Source: JAJPHW01 sp963771505 (GTDB taxonomy: Bacteria; Acidobacteriota; Terriglobia; Terriglobales; Acidobacteriaceae). Taken from it: a stretch of DNA of 64,000 nt. The notes under the pieces were generated by a model. The model did not search any database. It worked only from the letters and a program-made list of their open reading frames with translations, and was not told the origin of the DNA. Positions 17,060 to 25,144 of this stretch are shown one piece after another (the first letter of the stretch is position 1; the number at the start of each line of letters is the position of its first letter). The translations under genes were made by a program, and so were the position numbers. The stretch is from assembly GCA_963771505.1 (NCBI GenBank), contig CAVYTO010000001.1, forward strand, positions 868,001 to 932,000, in the 5' to 3' direction.

Positions 17060-17974
17060 ATGCTGAAGATTGACCAAAAACAATACGACGCCATTCGCCG
17101 GCACGGCGAAGAAACCTATCCGCATGAGTGCTGCGGAGTTTTGCTCGGGCAGATCGACACCGACGTTCGCATTGTCACTTCGATCGCACACGCCGGGAAT
17201 ACTCGCACCGACTCCGCGCACAATCGCTACAACATCGATCCGAAAGACTTGATTCGCATCCAACGCGAAGGCCGCGCGCGCGCAGAAGACGTCGTCGGCT
17301 TCTACCATTCGCATCCCGATCATCCAGCTCGCTGGTCGACTACCGATCTCGCTGAAGCTCATTGGTTCAGTTGTTCATACGTGATTACCAGCGTGGAGAA
17401 TGGCAACGCCGCGCTCACGAATTCTTTTGTGCTCGGTGGAAGCGACGAGAGCGACAAGAAATTCGAAGACGAGAAAATAGTAATAGAGCAATCTACCGCG
17501 GAAATTCTCACCGTCCGACTCGCGACCAGCGATGATTTCGCTGCGATCATGCCGATGGTAAACGCAGCATACTTAGTCGAAACTTTCATCATCGGACCGC
17601 GAGTTAGCGTAGCGGACATGCAGGAAATGTCGAAGAAGGGCGATTTTCTCGTGGCCGAGGATTCATCCGGGAAAATCGTTGCTTCGGTCCACGTCGAGAC
17701 AAACGCAGAACCCGCATACTTTGGCGTTCTCGCCGTCGATCCCTCCTGGCAGGGAAAAAGTCTGGGCCGGCGCATGATTCAAGCGGCCGAAGATTATGCG
17801 CGCTCCAAAAGCCGTAAGATTATGACCCTAACGGTGGTTGACCTGCGTACAGAGCTGCCGCCGTTTTACCGGAAGTTCGGCTACGAAGTGACCGGGACGG
17901 AAGAATTCCGCAATCCCCGCCCTTTGCAGGAAGGCGTGAAACTGCACCTGATTGTTATGTCTAAGAACCTGTAA
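17060..17974 (+). CDS. JAMM/Mec-type peptidase fused to a GNAT acetyltransferase domain
   Basis: A 304-residue two-domain protein. Residues 1-125 are a JAMM (MPN+) zinc peptidase with all expected residues: E23, H83, H85, S93 and D96 (FYHSHPDHPARWSTTD). Mycobacterial Mec of this type cuts cysteine from CysO. Residues about 148-304 are a GNAT fold: LTVRLATSDDFAAI, FGVLAVDPSWQGKSLGRRMI (acetyl-CoA loop) and PFYRKFGYEVTGTEEF. Standalone Mec has only the first domain. The acetyl acceptor is unknown: new cysteine, the carrier protein or something unrelated. It lies 27 bases after cysM. Confidence 0.85.
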   Translation: MLKIDQKQYDAIRRHGEETYPHECCGVLLGQIDTDVRIVTSIAHAGNTRTDSAHNRYNIDPKDLIRIQREGRARAEDVVGFYHSHPDHPARWSTTDLAEAHWFSCSYVITSVENGNAALTNSFVLGGSDESDKKFEDEKIVIEQSTAEILTVRLATSDDFAAIMPMVNAAYLVETFIIGPRVSVADMQEMSKKGDFLVAEDSSGKIVASVHVETNAEPAYFGVLAVDPSWQGKSLGRRMIQAAEDYARSKSRKIMTLTVVDLRTELPPFYRKFGYEVTGTEEFRNPRPLQEGVKLHLIVMSKNL

Positions 17975-18044
17975 GCCGGACGCCCGGAGCTTGCTGAGTT
18001 CATCCATTCTGAATCGAAGCCAGCCATTTCCGCATCTTTCCTGC

Positions 18045-18320
18045 ATGGCAAGAATCCACATCCCAACGCCGCTTCGCCAATATGCCGGGAAGCAATCGGT
18101 AATTGAAGTGGGCGGCGCGACGGTTGCCGATGCCTTGAATTCGCTGGTAAGCCAGCATCCCGAGCTAAAGCGGCATCTCTACACCGAGGAAGGCAAGCTG
18201 CGGGCGTTCGTGAACCTATACCTGAACGACGAAGACATCCGCTACGCCAAGGGAGAAGCAACCCCGGTGCAGGCGGGTGATAGTATCTCGATTGTGCCCT
18301 CCATCGCCGGAGGCTGGTGA
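18045..18320 (+). CDS. Ubiquitin-like sulfur carrier, CysO/MoaD/ThiS type, ending GGW
   Basis: A 91-residue beta-grasp protein: ARIHIPTPLRQYAGKQ, VADALNSLVSQHPELKRHL, FVNLYLNDEDIRY and DSISIVPSIAGGW. MoaD, ThiS and CysO end in Gly-Gly, whose carboxylate is adenylated and thiolated. Here one Trp follows the diglycine, so a peptidase would have to expose it; the neighbouring JAMM domain is the obvious candidate. The start is ATG 18045, where the fold begins; the frame is open upstream into the previous gene. It is the third gene of the operon. Confidence 0.85.
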   Translation: MARIHIPTPLRQYAGKQSVIEVGGATVADALNSLVSQHPELKRHLYTEEGKLRAFVNLYLNDEDIRYAKGEATPVQAGDSISIVPSIAGGW

Positions 18321-18423
18321 ACCCAATGCACTTCTTCAATTTCGATATGCTCGCGCCGCGTCCCCGCTGTTGTTGCTAGCTGTCATCTCCTGTAAGACAA
18401 CTCCAATTTGAACCGAGAATTCT

Positions 18424-19596
18424 ATGGCTACCATTTCCGACGTGAAACCCGATTCTGCAACTCTTTCGAACGAAGAAGTCCTGCGCTATTCCCGTCACCT
18501 GATCATGCCCGAGGTCGGCATGGAAGGACAGTTGAAGCTCAAGTCAGCCAAAGTCTTGTGTATCGGCACCGGCGGCCTGGGTTCTCCGTTGGCGCTTTAC
18601 TTGGCCGCTGCGGGCGTGGGGACTCTCGGCCTTGTCGATTTCGATGTCGTCGACTACACCAATCTTCAGCGGCAAATCATTCACTCCACCGCCGACGTGG
18701 GACGCAAGAAGCTCGACTCAGCGGCGGAGAAATTGCAGGCGATCAATCCTTTTGTCGAAATTCGCAAGTTCGACACGCGCCTGTCGAGCGACAACGCGCT
18801 CGATCTGTTTCAAGATTTCGACATCATCGCCGATGGCACCGACAACTTTCCCACTCGATACCTGGTGAATGATGCGTGCGTGCTCACCGGCAAGCCGAAT
18901 GTCTACGGATCGATCTTTCGCTTTGAAGGTCAGGCCAGCGTGTTTGCCACTGAGCAAGGGCCTTGCTACCGCTGCCTGTATCCCGAACCGCCACCGCCGG
19001 GACTGGTTCCCTCGTGCGCCGAAGGCGGCGTGCTTGGCATTTTGCCGGGGCTGGTAGGAATTATTCAGGCAACCGAAGTTGTGAAGATGATCCTGGGCAC
19101 CGGAGATCCACTGATCGGTCGCCTCTTGCTCGTAGATGCCCTGGGCATGAAGTTTCGCGAACTCAAGCTGCGCAAGAATCCCGAGTGCCCGGTCTGCGGA
19201 ACTCATCGCACGATCACAAAGCTGATCGATTACGATCAGTTCTGCGGAATTCGAGGCGAGGAGAAACCTGTGGAAGCTGGAATACCGGAAATGTCTGTGG
19301 AACAACTGAAGAGCAAACTGGACGCTGGCGACGACCTATTCATTCTGGATGTTCGCGAGCCGCACGAATATCAGATCTCTAATCTCGGTGGGCACCTCAT
19401 TCCCCTCAACGATCTGCCTAAGCGGGTGAATGAACTCGATTCCAGCCGCGAAATCGTCGCCCACTGCAAAATGGGTGGACGGAGCGCCAAGGCCGTGGCC
19501 TTTTTGCAGCAAGCCGGATTCAAGAAAATCCACAACTTGACCGGTGGCATCAACGCCTGGGCGGAGCGCATCGACCTAAAAATGCCGAAATATTAG
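18424..19596 (+). CDS. moeZ: MoeZ-type sulfur-carrier adenylyltransferase/sulfurtransferase
   Basis: A 390-residue E1-like enzyme with an N-terminal MoeB/ThiF domain and C-terminal rhodanese domain. Visible are the nucleotide loop GTGGLGSPLALYLAAAG, the ADGTDNFPTRYL segment, two zinc CxxC pairs (CYRC, CPVC) and the rhodanese loop AHCKMGGRS with its catalytic Cys. It would adenylate the C-terminal glycine of the carrier and pass on persulfide sulfur to make a thiocarboxylate. MoeZ serves CysO in mycobacteria and may also serve molybdopterin synthesis. A strong terminator follows. Confidence 0.9.
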   Translation: MATISDVKPDSATLSNEEVLRYSRHLIMPEVGMEGQLKLKSAKVLCIGTGGLGSPLALYLAAAGVGTLGLVDFDVVDYTNLQRQIIHSTADVGRKKLDSAAEKLQAINPFVEIRKFDTRLSSDNALDLFQDFDIIADGTDNFPTRYLVNDACVLTGKPNVYGSIFRFEGQASVFATEQGPCYRCLYPEPPPPGLVPSCAEGGVLGILPGLVGIIQATEVVKMILGTGDPLIGRLLLVDALGMKFRELKLRKNPECPVCGTHRTITKLIDYDQFCGIRGEEKPVEAGIPEMSVEQLKSKLDAGDDLFILDVREPHEYQISNLGGHLIPLNDLPKRVNELDSSREIVAHCKMGGRSAKAVAFLQQAGFKKIHNLTGGINAWAERIDLKMPKY

Positions 19597-19615
19597 GGTC
19601 GATTGACAACGAAAA

Positions 19616-19653
19616 CGCCAGGGGAAATACCGCCCCTGGCGCATTAGCTTTTT
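19616..19653. terminator. Rho-independent terminator, probably bidirectional
   Basis: CGCCAGGGG (19616-19624) and CCCCTGGCG (19633-19641) form a perfect 9-bp stem with an 8-base loop; CATTAGCTTTTT follows on the forward strand, and GTTTTCGTT on the reverse. It ends the moeZ operon and may also end the facing reverse-strand gene. Confidence 0.85.
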
Positions 19654-19662
19654 GAACTCCGG

Positions 19663-20046
19663 TTACTGGCTGCTGCCGTAGCCTGAGCCGGCGTCGTCGC
19701 CGATCGCGAGGGCCTGCTTCTTCCCGCTGACGTGGATTTCTGCCACTGTCAGCGCCCCACCCGCGCCTGCTCTGAGCACTGCCGAGTCGTCGCTCGGTTT
19801 GTCTTTGAGTTCGATCATGTGCGCGGGCACGGTCGCCATCAGCTTACTGCCCTGCATCACGGTCAGTTGAACTTTGTCGCCGGTGCCGTCCCATTTGAGT
19901 TCGTATTGTCCCGGCTTGAGTTGCGTCCCGCTGATGCTTGCCGGGCTGCTCAGGTGCAGCTGTGCCTTGTTGGCTGCGAACGCGGTTGAGGCAACCAGGA
20001 TTGCCGATCCGAGAATCAAGCTTTTTGTAACTTTTGCGATGTCCAC
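19663..20046 (-). CDS. Small secreted protein of acidobacterial type
   Basis: A 127-residue exported protein with signal peptide (VTKSLILGSAILVASTAFAA). The mature part is beta-rich: GTQLKPGQYELKWDGTGDKV, then LTVMQGSKLMATVPAHMIEL, ending in a Gly/Ser tail. Similar short proteins are frequent in acidobacteria; I know no function. The start is GTG 20046 with AAAGGA upstream. An overlapping ATG four bases further up is out of frame. Confidence 0.65.
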   Translation of the reverse strand: MDIAKVTKSLILGSAILVASTAFAANKAQLHLSSPASISGTQLKPGQYELKWDGTGDKVQLTVMQGSKLMATVPAHMIELKDKPSDDSAVLRAGAGGALTVAEIHVSGKKQALAIGDDAGSGYGSSQ

Positions 20047-20118
20047 ATGTTCCTTTTCTTTCTCGAAGTACGTCGAGAAGCGGTTTAGGGCGGCTGGTTC
20101 CAGCGTTCGCGAAAATTC

Positions 20119-20235
20119 TTGCGTTTGTCCGCGAAAGCCCTACAATGCAGACGCGGGGTTCCGACTTCAAGGACTGCGCTCACCTGGGCCGCCAAACCGA
20201 AAGTGAGCTTAGTCCTGGAACCCCAACTTCTTTTC
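20119..20235 (+). ncRNA. Candidate structured small RNA with its own promoter
   Basis: A promoter-like pair TTGCGT (20119-20124) and TACAAT (20141-20146), spaced 16 bases, is followed by a long hairpin: GGGGTTCC (20155-20162) with GGAACCCC (20217-20224), AGGACT (20170-20175) with AGTCCT (20211-20216), and GCTCAC (20178-20183) with GTGAGC (20203-20208). A 7-base bulge sits on the 5' side and a 2x2 loop lies between the inner helices. AACTTCTTTT follows, a weak terminator tail. I do not match it to 6S, SRP or tmRNA. It could also be a reverse-strand leader of the 127-residue protein gene. Confidence 0.4.
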
Positions 20236-20434
20236 GAAACTTCTTCCAATTCCTAATCAGGCCGAGTCGTTTACCCGCACCCCGCCATATTGCTGAATAC
20301 GCCGCGCGGAAACGAAAAGTTCCATTCGGCGCCATGTTTTGCAGTTCACGGTATTGGACGCGGTCGTCTATCCGTTGTTAGCAGGCAAGAGCCATGATGA
20401 TGTAACTGCTTTGTGAAATGTTGTAACAGAAGAT

Positions 20435-21835
20435 TTAGAACTCAAGGTGGAATCTGCACCCTGCCACCCACACTGGGCCGCGGTCGCGATTGTAGCCGGG
20501 GTTGTTGATGTGTTGAATGTCAGGCCCAAAGAAAAAACCGCGCCAGATGTGCGCGTTGTAGTAAGCCTCTTCCAGATTTTCGCGTCCATAACGAAGGCCG
20601 CCATCGCCCAAAAGGAATCCCGCCCCGCCGAGCGCCAGATATTGCTGATGGTAGGCGGAAATTCCGTTCGACACAAACGCCGCACCGAGCTTGTCTAATT
20701 TGCGACGCCAACCTGAGCCGATCAAGTCCGCGCCGACGGCAAATGTTTCATCGACTTCGGTGTATGCATAGGACTCATGCTCTCCTTCGTTCCATCCCCA
20801 TCGCGCAAAGCCGCGCAAAGAACGCGAGAAGTCGTGTTCCAAATTGATTCCAAAACCGTATTTGACCGTGGTGCGAAAAGGATGAGCCGTGATCTCCGGG
20901 CGAGGAGTTAGCCCCGCTTCGAAAGCGTCGATCGCATCCCGATACGCTCCCATGTTTGCGTGATTCACAAACGCCAGCAGACGCACGGTCGTGGCGTTTC
21001 GGGACCACGCTGGATGCAGCTCCAACTCATAATTTTCGGCGCGGGCCTTTCTTAAGTTCCATACCAGATCTGGGCCGTTGGCCACCTTCGGCATCAACGC
21101 TTCGGCGAAGCGGAATGCCCAGCTCACGTCGTAGTAAGAAGCGATAACGCCGACGGTGTATCCACGCGTGTCTGCGGCGTAGTCGTAAGCGCCGTTGTTG
21201 TCCACGGTCCAGTTTTGAAATTGAAAATGGCTATCGCTTCCGACTTCGTTGATATCGAAATAGTCGGCCGTGCCGAACTTGCCTGCGCGCAACTCCAGGC
21301 GGCGTGCGGGCAGTTGCGTCGCCAATGCGAACGGCCCCCGCTCGACTTCAATCTGCTGTTTACTCAGCGGAATAATTTCGCGAATAAAAGCACGAGCCAG
21401 ATAGGGCGATTTCGATAGAAGCGGATTGCGAACGACATCGAGATTAGTCTCTCCGGCAAGTCCGAGGGCATCGCTCAACCCGCCGCCGCCGGCTTCTTCA
21501 ATATCGGCGAACACTTCAGTGTGTTTGGTGACTTCGTAGCCGAGAAAGAGTGTGCCGACATGTGAAGTTGCATTCTCGGCTTTCGCACTCAGACTGTTTA
21601 GGCCGCTGTACTTCGCGTCAAATGCAGGATGCCACTGGAAGATAATGTTGTCCTGCCCGGAAATCCAATAGCGGGCCGTTTGCGAATGGGCGAACATGGT
21701 CAGGATCGGCTCTGTCGAAGGTTCGCTACCCGGAAGCACGTCGGGACCGGCTTGGGCGAGGCCGCTTCCTGCCGTGGAAGCCAAGATCAGCAAGCCAATG
21801 CCAAACAGTCGATAGATTTTTCCGTGACTTCTCAA
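20435..21835 (-). CDS. oprB: OprB-type carbohydrate porin
   Basis: A 466-residue outer-membrane barrel with signal peptide (LFGIGLLILASTAGSGLAQ). Alternating strands run through the protein. The end (GGLRYGRENLEEAYYNAHIW, FGPDIQHINNPGYNRDRGPV, GCRFHLEF) is the OprB signature region with a terminal Phe. Such porins let sugars diffuse into the periplasm. ATG 21835 is preferred; a TTG at 21853 is the only alternative. A perfect 16-bp palindrome lies just upstream. Confidence 0.8.
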   Translation of the reverse strand: MRSHGKIYRLFGIGLLILASTAGSGLAQAGPDVLPGSEPSTEPILTMFAHSQTARYWISGQDNIIFQWHPAFDAKYSGLNSLSAKAENATSHVGTLFLGYEVTKHTEVFADIEEAGGGGLSDALGLAGETNLDVVRNPLLSKSPYLARAFIREIIPLSKQQIEVERGPFALATQLPARRLELRAGKFGTADYFDINEVGSDSHFQFQNWTVDNNGAYDYAADTRGYTVGVIASYYDVSWAFRFAEALMPKVANGPDLVWNLRKARAENYELELHPAWSRNATTVRLLAFVNHANMGAYRDAIDAFEAGLTPRPEITAHPFRTTVKYGFGINLEHDFSRSLRGFARWGWNEGEHESYAYTEVDETFAVGADLIGSGWRRKLDKLGAAFVSNGISAYHQQYLALGGAGFLLGDGGLRYGRENLEEAYYNAHIWRGFFFGPDIQHINNPGYNRDRGPVWVAGCRFHLEF

Positions 21836-21856
21836 CATGGCGCTCGTGGACAATTA

Positions 21857-21872
21857 GTTAACTATAGTTAAC
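21857..21872 (-). promoter_or_regulatory. Perfect palindrome, likely operator of the porin gene
   Basis: GTTAACTATAGTTAAC is a perfect 16-bp palindrome 22-37 bases upstream of the porin ATG. It contains TATAGT, which would serve as a -10 hexamer on the reverse strand, so a bound regulator would block the promoter. No clear -35 is seen. The regulator is not identifiable from the window. Confidence 0.5.
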
Positions 21873-21992
21873 ATCACTACCATAACACGGGTTCATCGCC
21901 CAGGTTTGTCCGGGCAGTCGAGGCGCCCGGGCTCATCCCTTCATAAGATTGGCCGATTGTTTCTGCAGGGGAAAGATGTAGCAAAAAAATTA

Positions 21993-22021
21993 GGACAGCT
22001 CGGAGCCCCCCGAAGCTGTCC
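21993..22021 (+). other. Hairpin in the porin-hemL spacer
   Basis: GGACAGCT (21993-22000) pairs with AGCTGTCC (22014-22021); an inner CGG/CCG pair extends it. TGTCTTTCCC follows, a weak tail. It might be a terminator or a leader element of hemL. Apart from this and the palindrome, the 375-base spacer holds nothing I recognise. Confidence 0.3.
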
Positions 22022-22210
22022 TGTCTTTCCCTCCCGGTTAGAAGGGCGGTTAATGTCCTCAGCCTACAGCCCACGTATTTACCCTCGATTGCCAGAGCGT
22101 GAATTTCTTGTTAATTTGCCTTCAGGCAGTTGGCCCGCGATCGGCGGAACGTTGTGGCGCTGCGCCTATCCAGCACGTAAGATAGTCGGTTCACCCATTC
22201 AGGCAATCTT

Positions 22211-23512
22211 ATGCCGCGTAAAGTCGACGTTTCACGGCAGCTTCAGGCACGCGCCGAGCAATTCTTTCCCGGCGGGGTGAACTCTCCGGTGCGGGCTTTC
22301 CGCGCGGTCGGGGGCGATCCTCCATTCATGTCGCGCGGCAAGGGCGCGCGCATGTGGGACGCCGACGGCAACGAATTTATCGACTACGTCGGATCATGGG
22401 GTCCGCTCATCCTCGGCCACGCCGCTCCATTTGTCGTCGAAGCGATCTGGGAAGCTGCCGAGCGCGGTGCTAGTTTTGGCGCTTCCACGGCTGCCGAAGC
22501 CGATCTTGCGGAAATCGTTGCTTCCGCATTTCCGCACATGGAGAAAATGCGGTTCGTCAGTTCCGGCACCGAAGCGACCATGTCGGCGATCCGCTTGGCG
22601 CGTGCCCACACCAAACGAAAATACATCGTGAAGTTTGAAGGCTGCTATCACGGGCATGCGGATGCGCTCCTCGTGAAGGCAGGTTCGGGGATTGCGACTC
22701 TTGGGATCCCCGGCTCGGCGGGAGTTCCCGAGGAATTTGCTCAGTTCACGATCGCTCTGCCGTTCAACGACGCTGAAGCGCTGGAGCAGGCCTTCAAGAA
22801 GTTCAAGCATCAAATCGCTTGCGTGATCGTGGAACCAGTGGTCGGCAACATGGGTTGCGTGCCCGCCTCCGGCGGATACCTCGCGGCCCTGCGACTCATC
22901 ACGCAACGCGAGAATGCAGTGCTCATCTTCGATGAAGTCATGACCGGATTTCGGCTCGCGTTCGGGGGAGCGCAGGAACTTTATGGCATCACTCCCGATC
23001 TGACCACGCTTGGCAAAATTATTGGCGGAGGCTTGCCGGTCGGCGCTTACGGCGGCCGTAATGAGATCATGAATCTCGTCGCGCCTCTCGGGCCGATGTA
23101 TCAGGCTGGGACGTTGTCTGGAAATCCGCTGGCCATGGCCGCGGGTTTGGCGACTCTTCGGCACCTGCGCGAGAAGAAAGCTGAGATTTATCCGCGCCTC
23201 GAAAAGCTGGGCGGGGAGTTGGTTTCGGGCGTGGCCGCTATCGCCAAAGACGCTGGAGTTCCGCTGTCCCACAATCGCGTTGGATCAATGTTCACGTGGT
23301 TCTTTCAGCCCGGCCCGGTGACGGACTGGGATACGGCCAGCAAGTCTGATGTGGAAGCCTTCGGTCGATTTTTTCGTTCGATGCTGGAGAATGGCATTTA
23401 TCTGCCGCCTTCGCAGTATGAAGCTGCATTTCTGAGCGCAGCTCACACAGAAGAAGACATTCAGGCGACCTTGGCTGCGGCTCGCGCTTCATTCGCGACG
23501 GCCAGCGTCTAG
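22211..23512 (+). CDS. hemL: Glutamate-1-semialdehyde 2,1-aminomutase
   Basis: A 433-residue class III PLP aminotransferase-fold enzyme that makes 5-aminolevulinate for haem and other tetrapyrroles from glutamate semialdehyde (C5 pathway). Motifs: FPGGVNSPVRAF at the N-terminus, CYHGHAD, IFDEVMTGFR with the cofactor Asp, and TTLGKIIGGGLPVGAYGG with the PLP lysine; MYQAGTLSGNPLAMAAG follows. The length is normal. Start ATG 22211. It is convergent with the deacetylase gene; the stops are one base apart with no terminator between. Confidence 0.95.
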   Translation: MPRKVDVSRQLQARAEQFFPGGVNSPVRAFRAVGGDPPFMSRGKGARMWDADGNEFIDYVGSWGPLILGHAAPFVVEAIWEAAERGASFGASTAAEADLAEIVASAFPHMEKMRFVSSGTEATMSAIRLARAHTKRKYIVKFEGCYHGHADALLVKAGSGIATLGIPGSAGVPEEFAQFTIALPFNDAEALEQAFKKFKHQIACVIVEPVVGNMGCVPASGGYLAALRLITQRENAVLIFDEVMTGFRLAFGGAQELYGITPDLTTLGKIIGGGLPVGAYGGRNEIMNLVAPLGPMYQAGTLSGNPLAMAAGLATLRHLREKKAEIYPRLEKLGGELVSGVAAIAKDAGVPLSHNRVGSMFTWFFQPGPVTDWDTASKSDVEAFGRFFRSMLENGIYLPPSQYEAAFLSAAHTEEDIQATLAAARASFATASV

Positions 23513-23513
23513 A

Positions 23514-24224
23514 TCACTTCGACGGGATTGTCACGAACTCATAGCCATCGGATGTGTATTTTTCCAGCAGCCTTTTGGTTGCCAGCACCGTTTGCGACCG
23601 GTCCGCTCCCATCGCTTTAGGGCCGCCGTCGTGAAGCAGAATGACGCTACCGCCGCGAATCTGTCCGCTAACTTTCTGCTCGATTACCTCTGCGGGCGGT
23701 GCGTTCCAGTCCCATCCCGTCACGTTCCACATGATCGGCGTCAGTCCCATGGATCGTGCGATCCTCAGCGTCGCTGGCCGCCTGCCCCCGAATGGCGGCC
23801 GAAACAGGCGAGACTGCTGCCCGGTCACGTCGGCAACCGCCTCCTGACACTGTCGCAATTCAAGCCGGGTCCGCTCTGCGGGTGCGAAGATCAGATTGGA
23901 ATGGTTGAACGTGTGATTTCCGATGCTGTGTCCGGCCTGCAAAATCTCGCGCACAATGTCGGGACGCTGTCGCACGTAACGTCCAATCAGAAAAAATGTC
24001 GCATGGACATTGTGCCTCGCCAAAACTTCCAGCAGCTTCTGCGTGTGAGGATCGTTCGGCCCATCGTCGTATGTGAGCGCGAGTTGTTTTCGCCCCAGCG
24101 CAGCTCCGGTGTAGGTCTCGCCCCACCACTGACCCTCGGGGGCCATGCACTGATAGCCAGCGGCAACCGCAGCCACGCCCGCTGCGGACGCGATTACAGG
24201 GACAGCCATCGTGCCGATGATCAT
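23514..24224 (-). CDS. Polysaccharide deacetylase (NodB domain)
   Basis: A 236-residue protein with an N-terminal hydrophobic segment (MAVPVIASAAGVAAVAAG), so it is exported or membrane-anchored. The NodB motifs are all present: TYDDGPN (motif 1, Asp-Asp), HSIGNHTFNHSNL (metal histidines), RPPFGGRRP (motif 3), MWNVTGWDWN (motif 4) and ILLHDGG (motif 5). It removes acetyl groups from N-acetylated sugars in peptidoglycan or exopolysaccharide. GGGGGA precedes the ATG at 24224. Confidence 0.9.
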   Translation of the reverse strand: MIIGTMAVPVIASAAGVAAVAAGYQCMAPEGQWWGETYTGAALGRKQLALTYDDGPNDPHTQKLLEVLARHNVHATFFLIGRYVRQRPDIVREILQAGHSIGNHTFNHSNLIFAPAERTRLELRQCQEAVADVTGQQSRLFRPPFGGRRPATLRIARSMGLTPIMWNVTGWDWNAPPAEVIEQKVSGQIRGGSVILLHDGGPKAMGADRSQTVLATKRLLEKYTSDGYEFVTIPSK

Positions 24225-24355
24225 CGTCCCCCGATTGTAAATTGTTTGCCTGCGAATCTTTCCCGTTTGCGGGGTTAACTCTTCCCGCAATTGCGCAGTT
24301 CCACCGAGCAAGCTATTCTGCCAATCTAAGCTTCGATCGCAGGCGCTTCGATTTC

Positions 24356-25021
24356 ATGGCTAATCTTTTTGAACTGCCCCATTACATTGCTGTCGAGGGT
24401 CCGTTGCGCGTAGGTAAGAGCACGCTGGCGCGTGTGCTCTCCGAACGGCTGAACGCGCAGTGCGTGTCGGAAGATGAAGCCAATCCATTTCTGGGGGCGT
24501 TCTACGACGGACAAAATGGCGCGGGATTTCAGGCGCAATTCGCTTTTCTCATCCGCCGCTTCGAGCGCCTGAGCGCGCTCGACGTTGGTCCGCGTTCGCA
24601 AAAAACCGTGATCACCGATTTTATTTTCGAGAAAGACAAACTCTTCGCCTGCCTGAACCTAACTGACCGCGAACTCGAAACCTACAATCGTTACTACGAC
24701 CACTTCCGCAGACAGCTTCCCGCGCCCGACCTCGTCATTTATCTGCAAGCGACTCCCGAGGTATTAAAAAAGCGGTTGAAGAAAAAGAACGCGCCGGGAG
24801 AGAAAGCGATCAACGACGAATATCTGGAAGAAGTCGTGAAAGCCTACGAACATTTCTTTTTTCACTACACGTCGTCGGATTTGCTTATCGTGAACACGTC
24901 AGACATAGACTTCGTCGAACGCAACGAAGACCTGCAAGAGCTGTTGCGCAAAGTCTCCGCCCCAATCAAGGGGACGCAGTATTTCCTGCCGTTAGGTAGC
25001 AATGACGCGGCCAGCGCGTAA
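24356..25021 (+). CDS. Deoxynucleoside kinase
   Basis: A 221-residue P-loop kinase of the dCK/dGK/dNK family, which phosphorylates deoxynucleosides for nucleotide salvage. Motifs: YIAVEGPLRVGKSTLARVL (P-loop), the SEDEANPFL segment with a catalytic acidic residue, TDFIFEKDKLFA, and the lid region KKRLKKKNAPGEKAI. The start is ATG 24356; this gives the normal family length. It diverges from the deacetylase gene. Confidence 0.85.
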   Translation: MANLFELPHYIAVEGPLRVGKSTLARVLSERLNAQCVSEDEANPFLGAFYDGQNGAGFQAQFAFLIRRFERLSALDVGPRSQKTVITDFIFEKDKLFACLNLTDRELETYNRYYDHFRRQLPAPDLVIYLQATPEVLKKRLKKKNAPGEKAINDEYLEEVVKAYEHFFFHYTSSDLLIVNTSDIDFVERNEDLQELLRKVSAPIKGTQYFLPLGSNDAASA

Positions 25022-25144
25022 CGGCCGCTTGCACGACGCGATTTTAGGCGCAAGCGGTGGGGGGATGCGGATTTTTACGGGCTTGGCGTCAGTCTGATCA
25101 TCCCTGTCTAAATGCGGGCGGGATTCGAGATTTCTGAAGCGAGC

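Noticed and set aside
20155..20224. Hairpin considered as 6S RNA, SRP RNA or tRNA
   Set aside because: The SRP tetraloop region, the 6S central bubble layout and the tRNA T-loop sequence are absent, so it is kept only as an unassigned candidate RNA.
21906..22280. Forward open frame of 124 codons before hemL
   Set aside because: It overlaps the start of hemL, contains the hairpin at 21993-22021 and shows no protein-like pattern.
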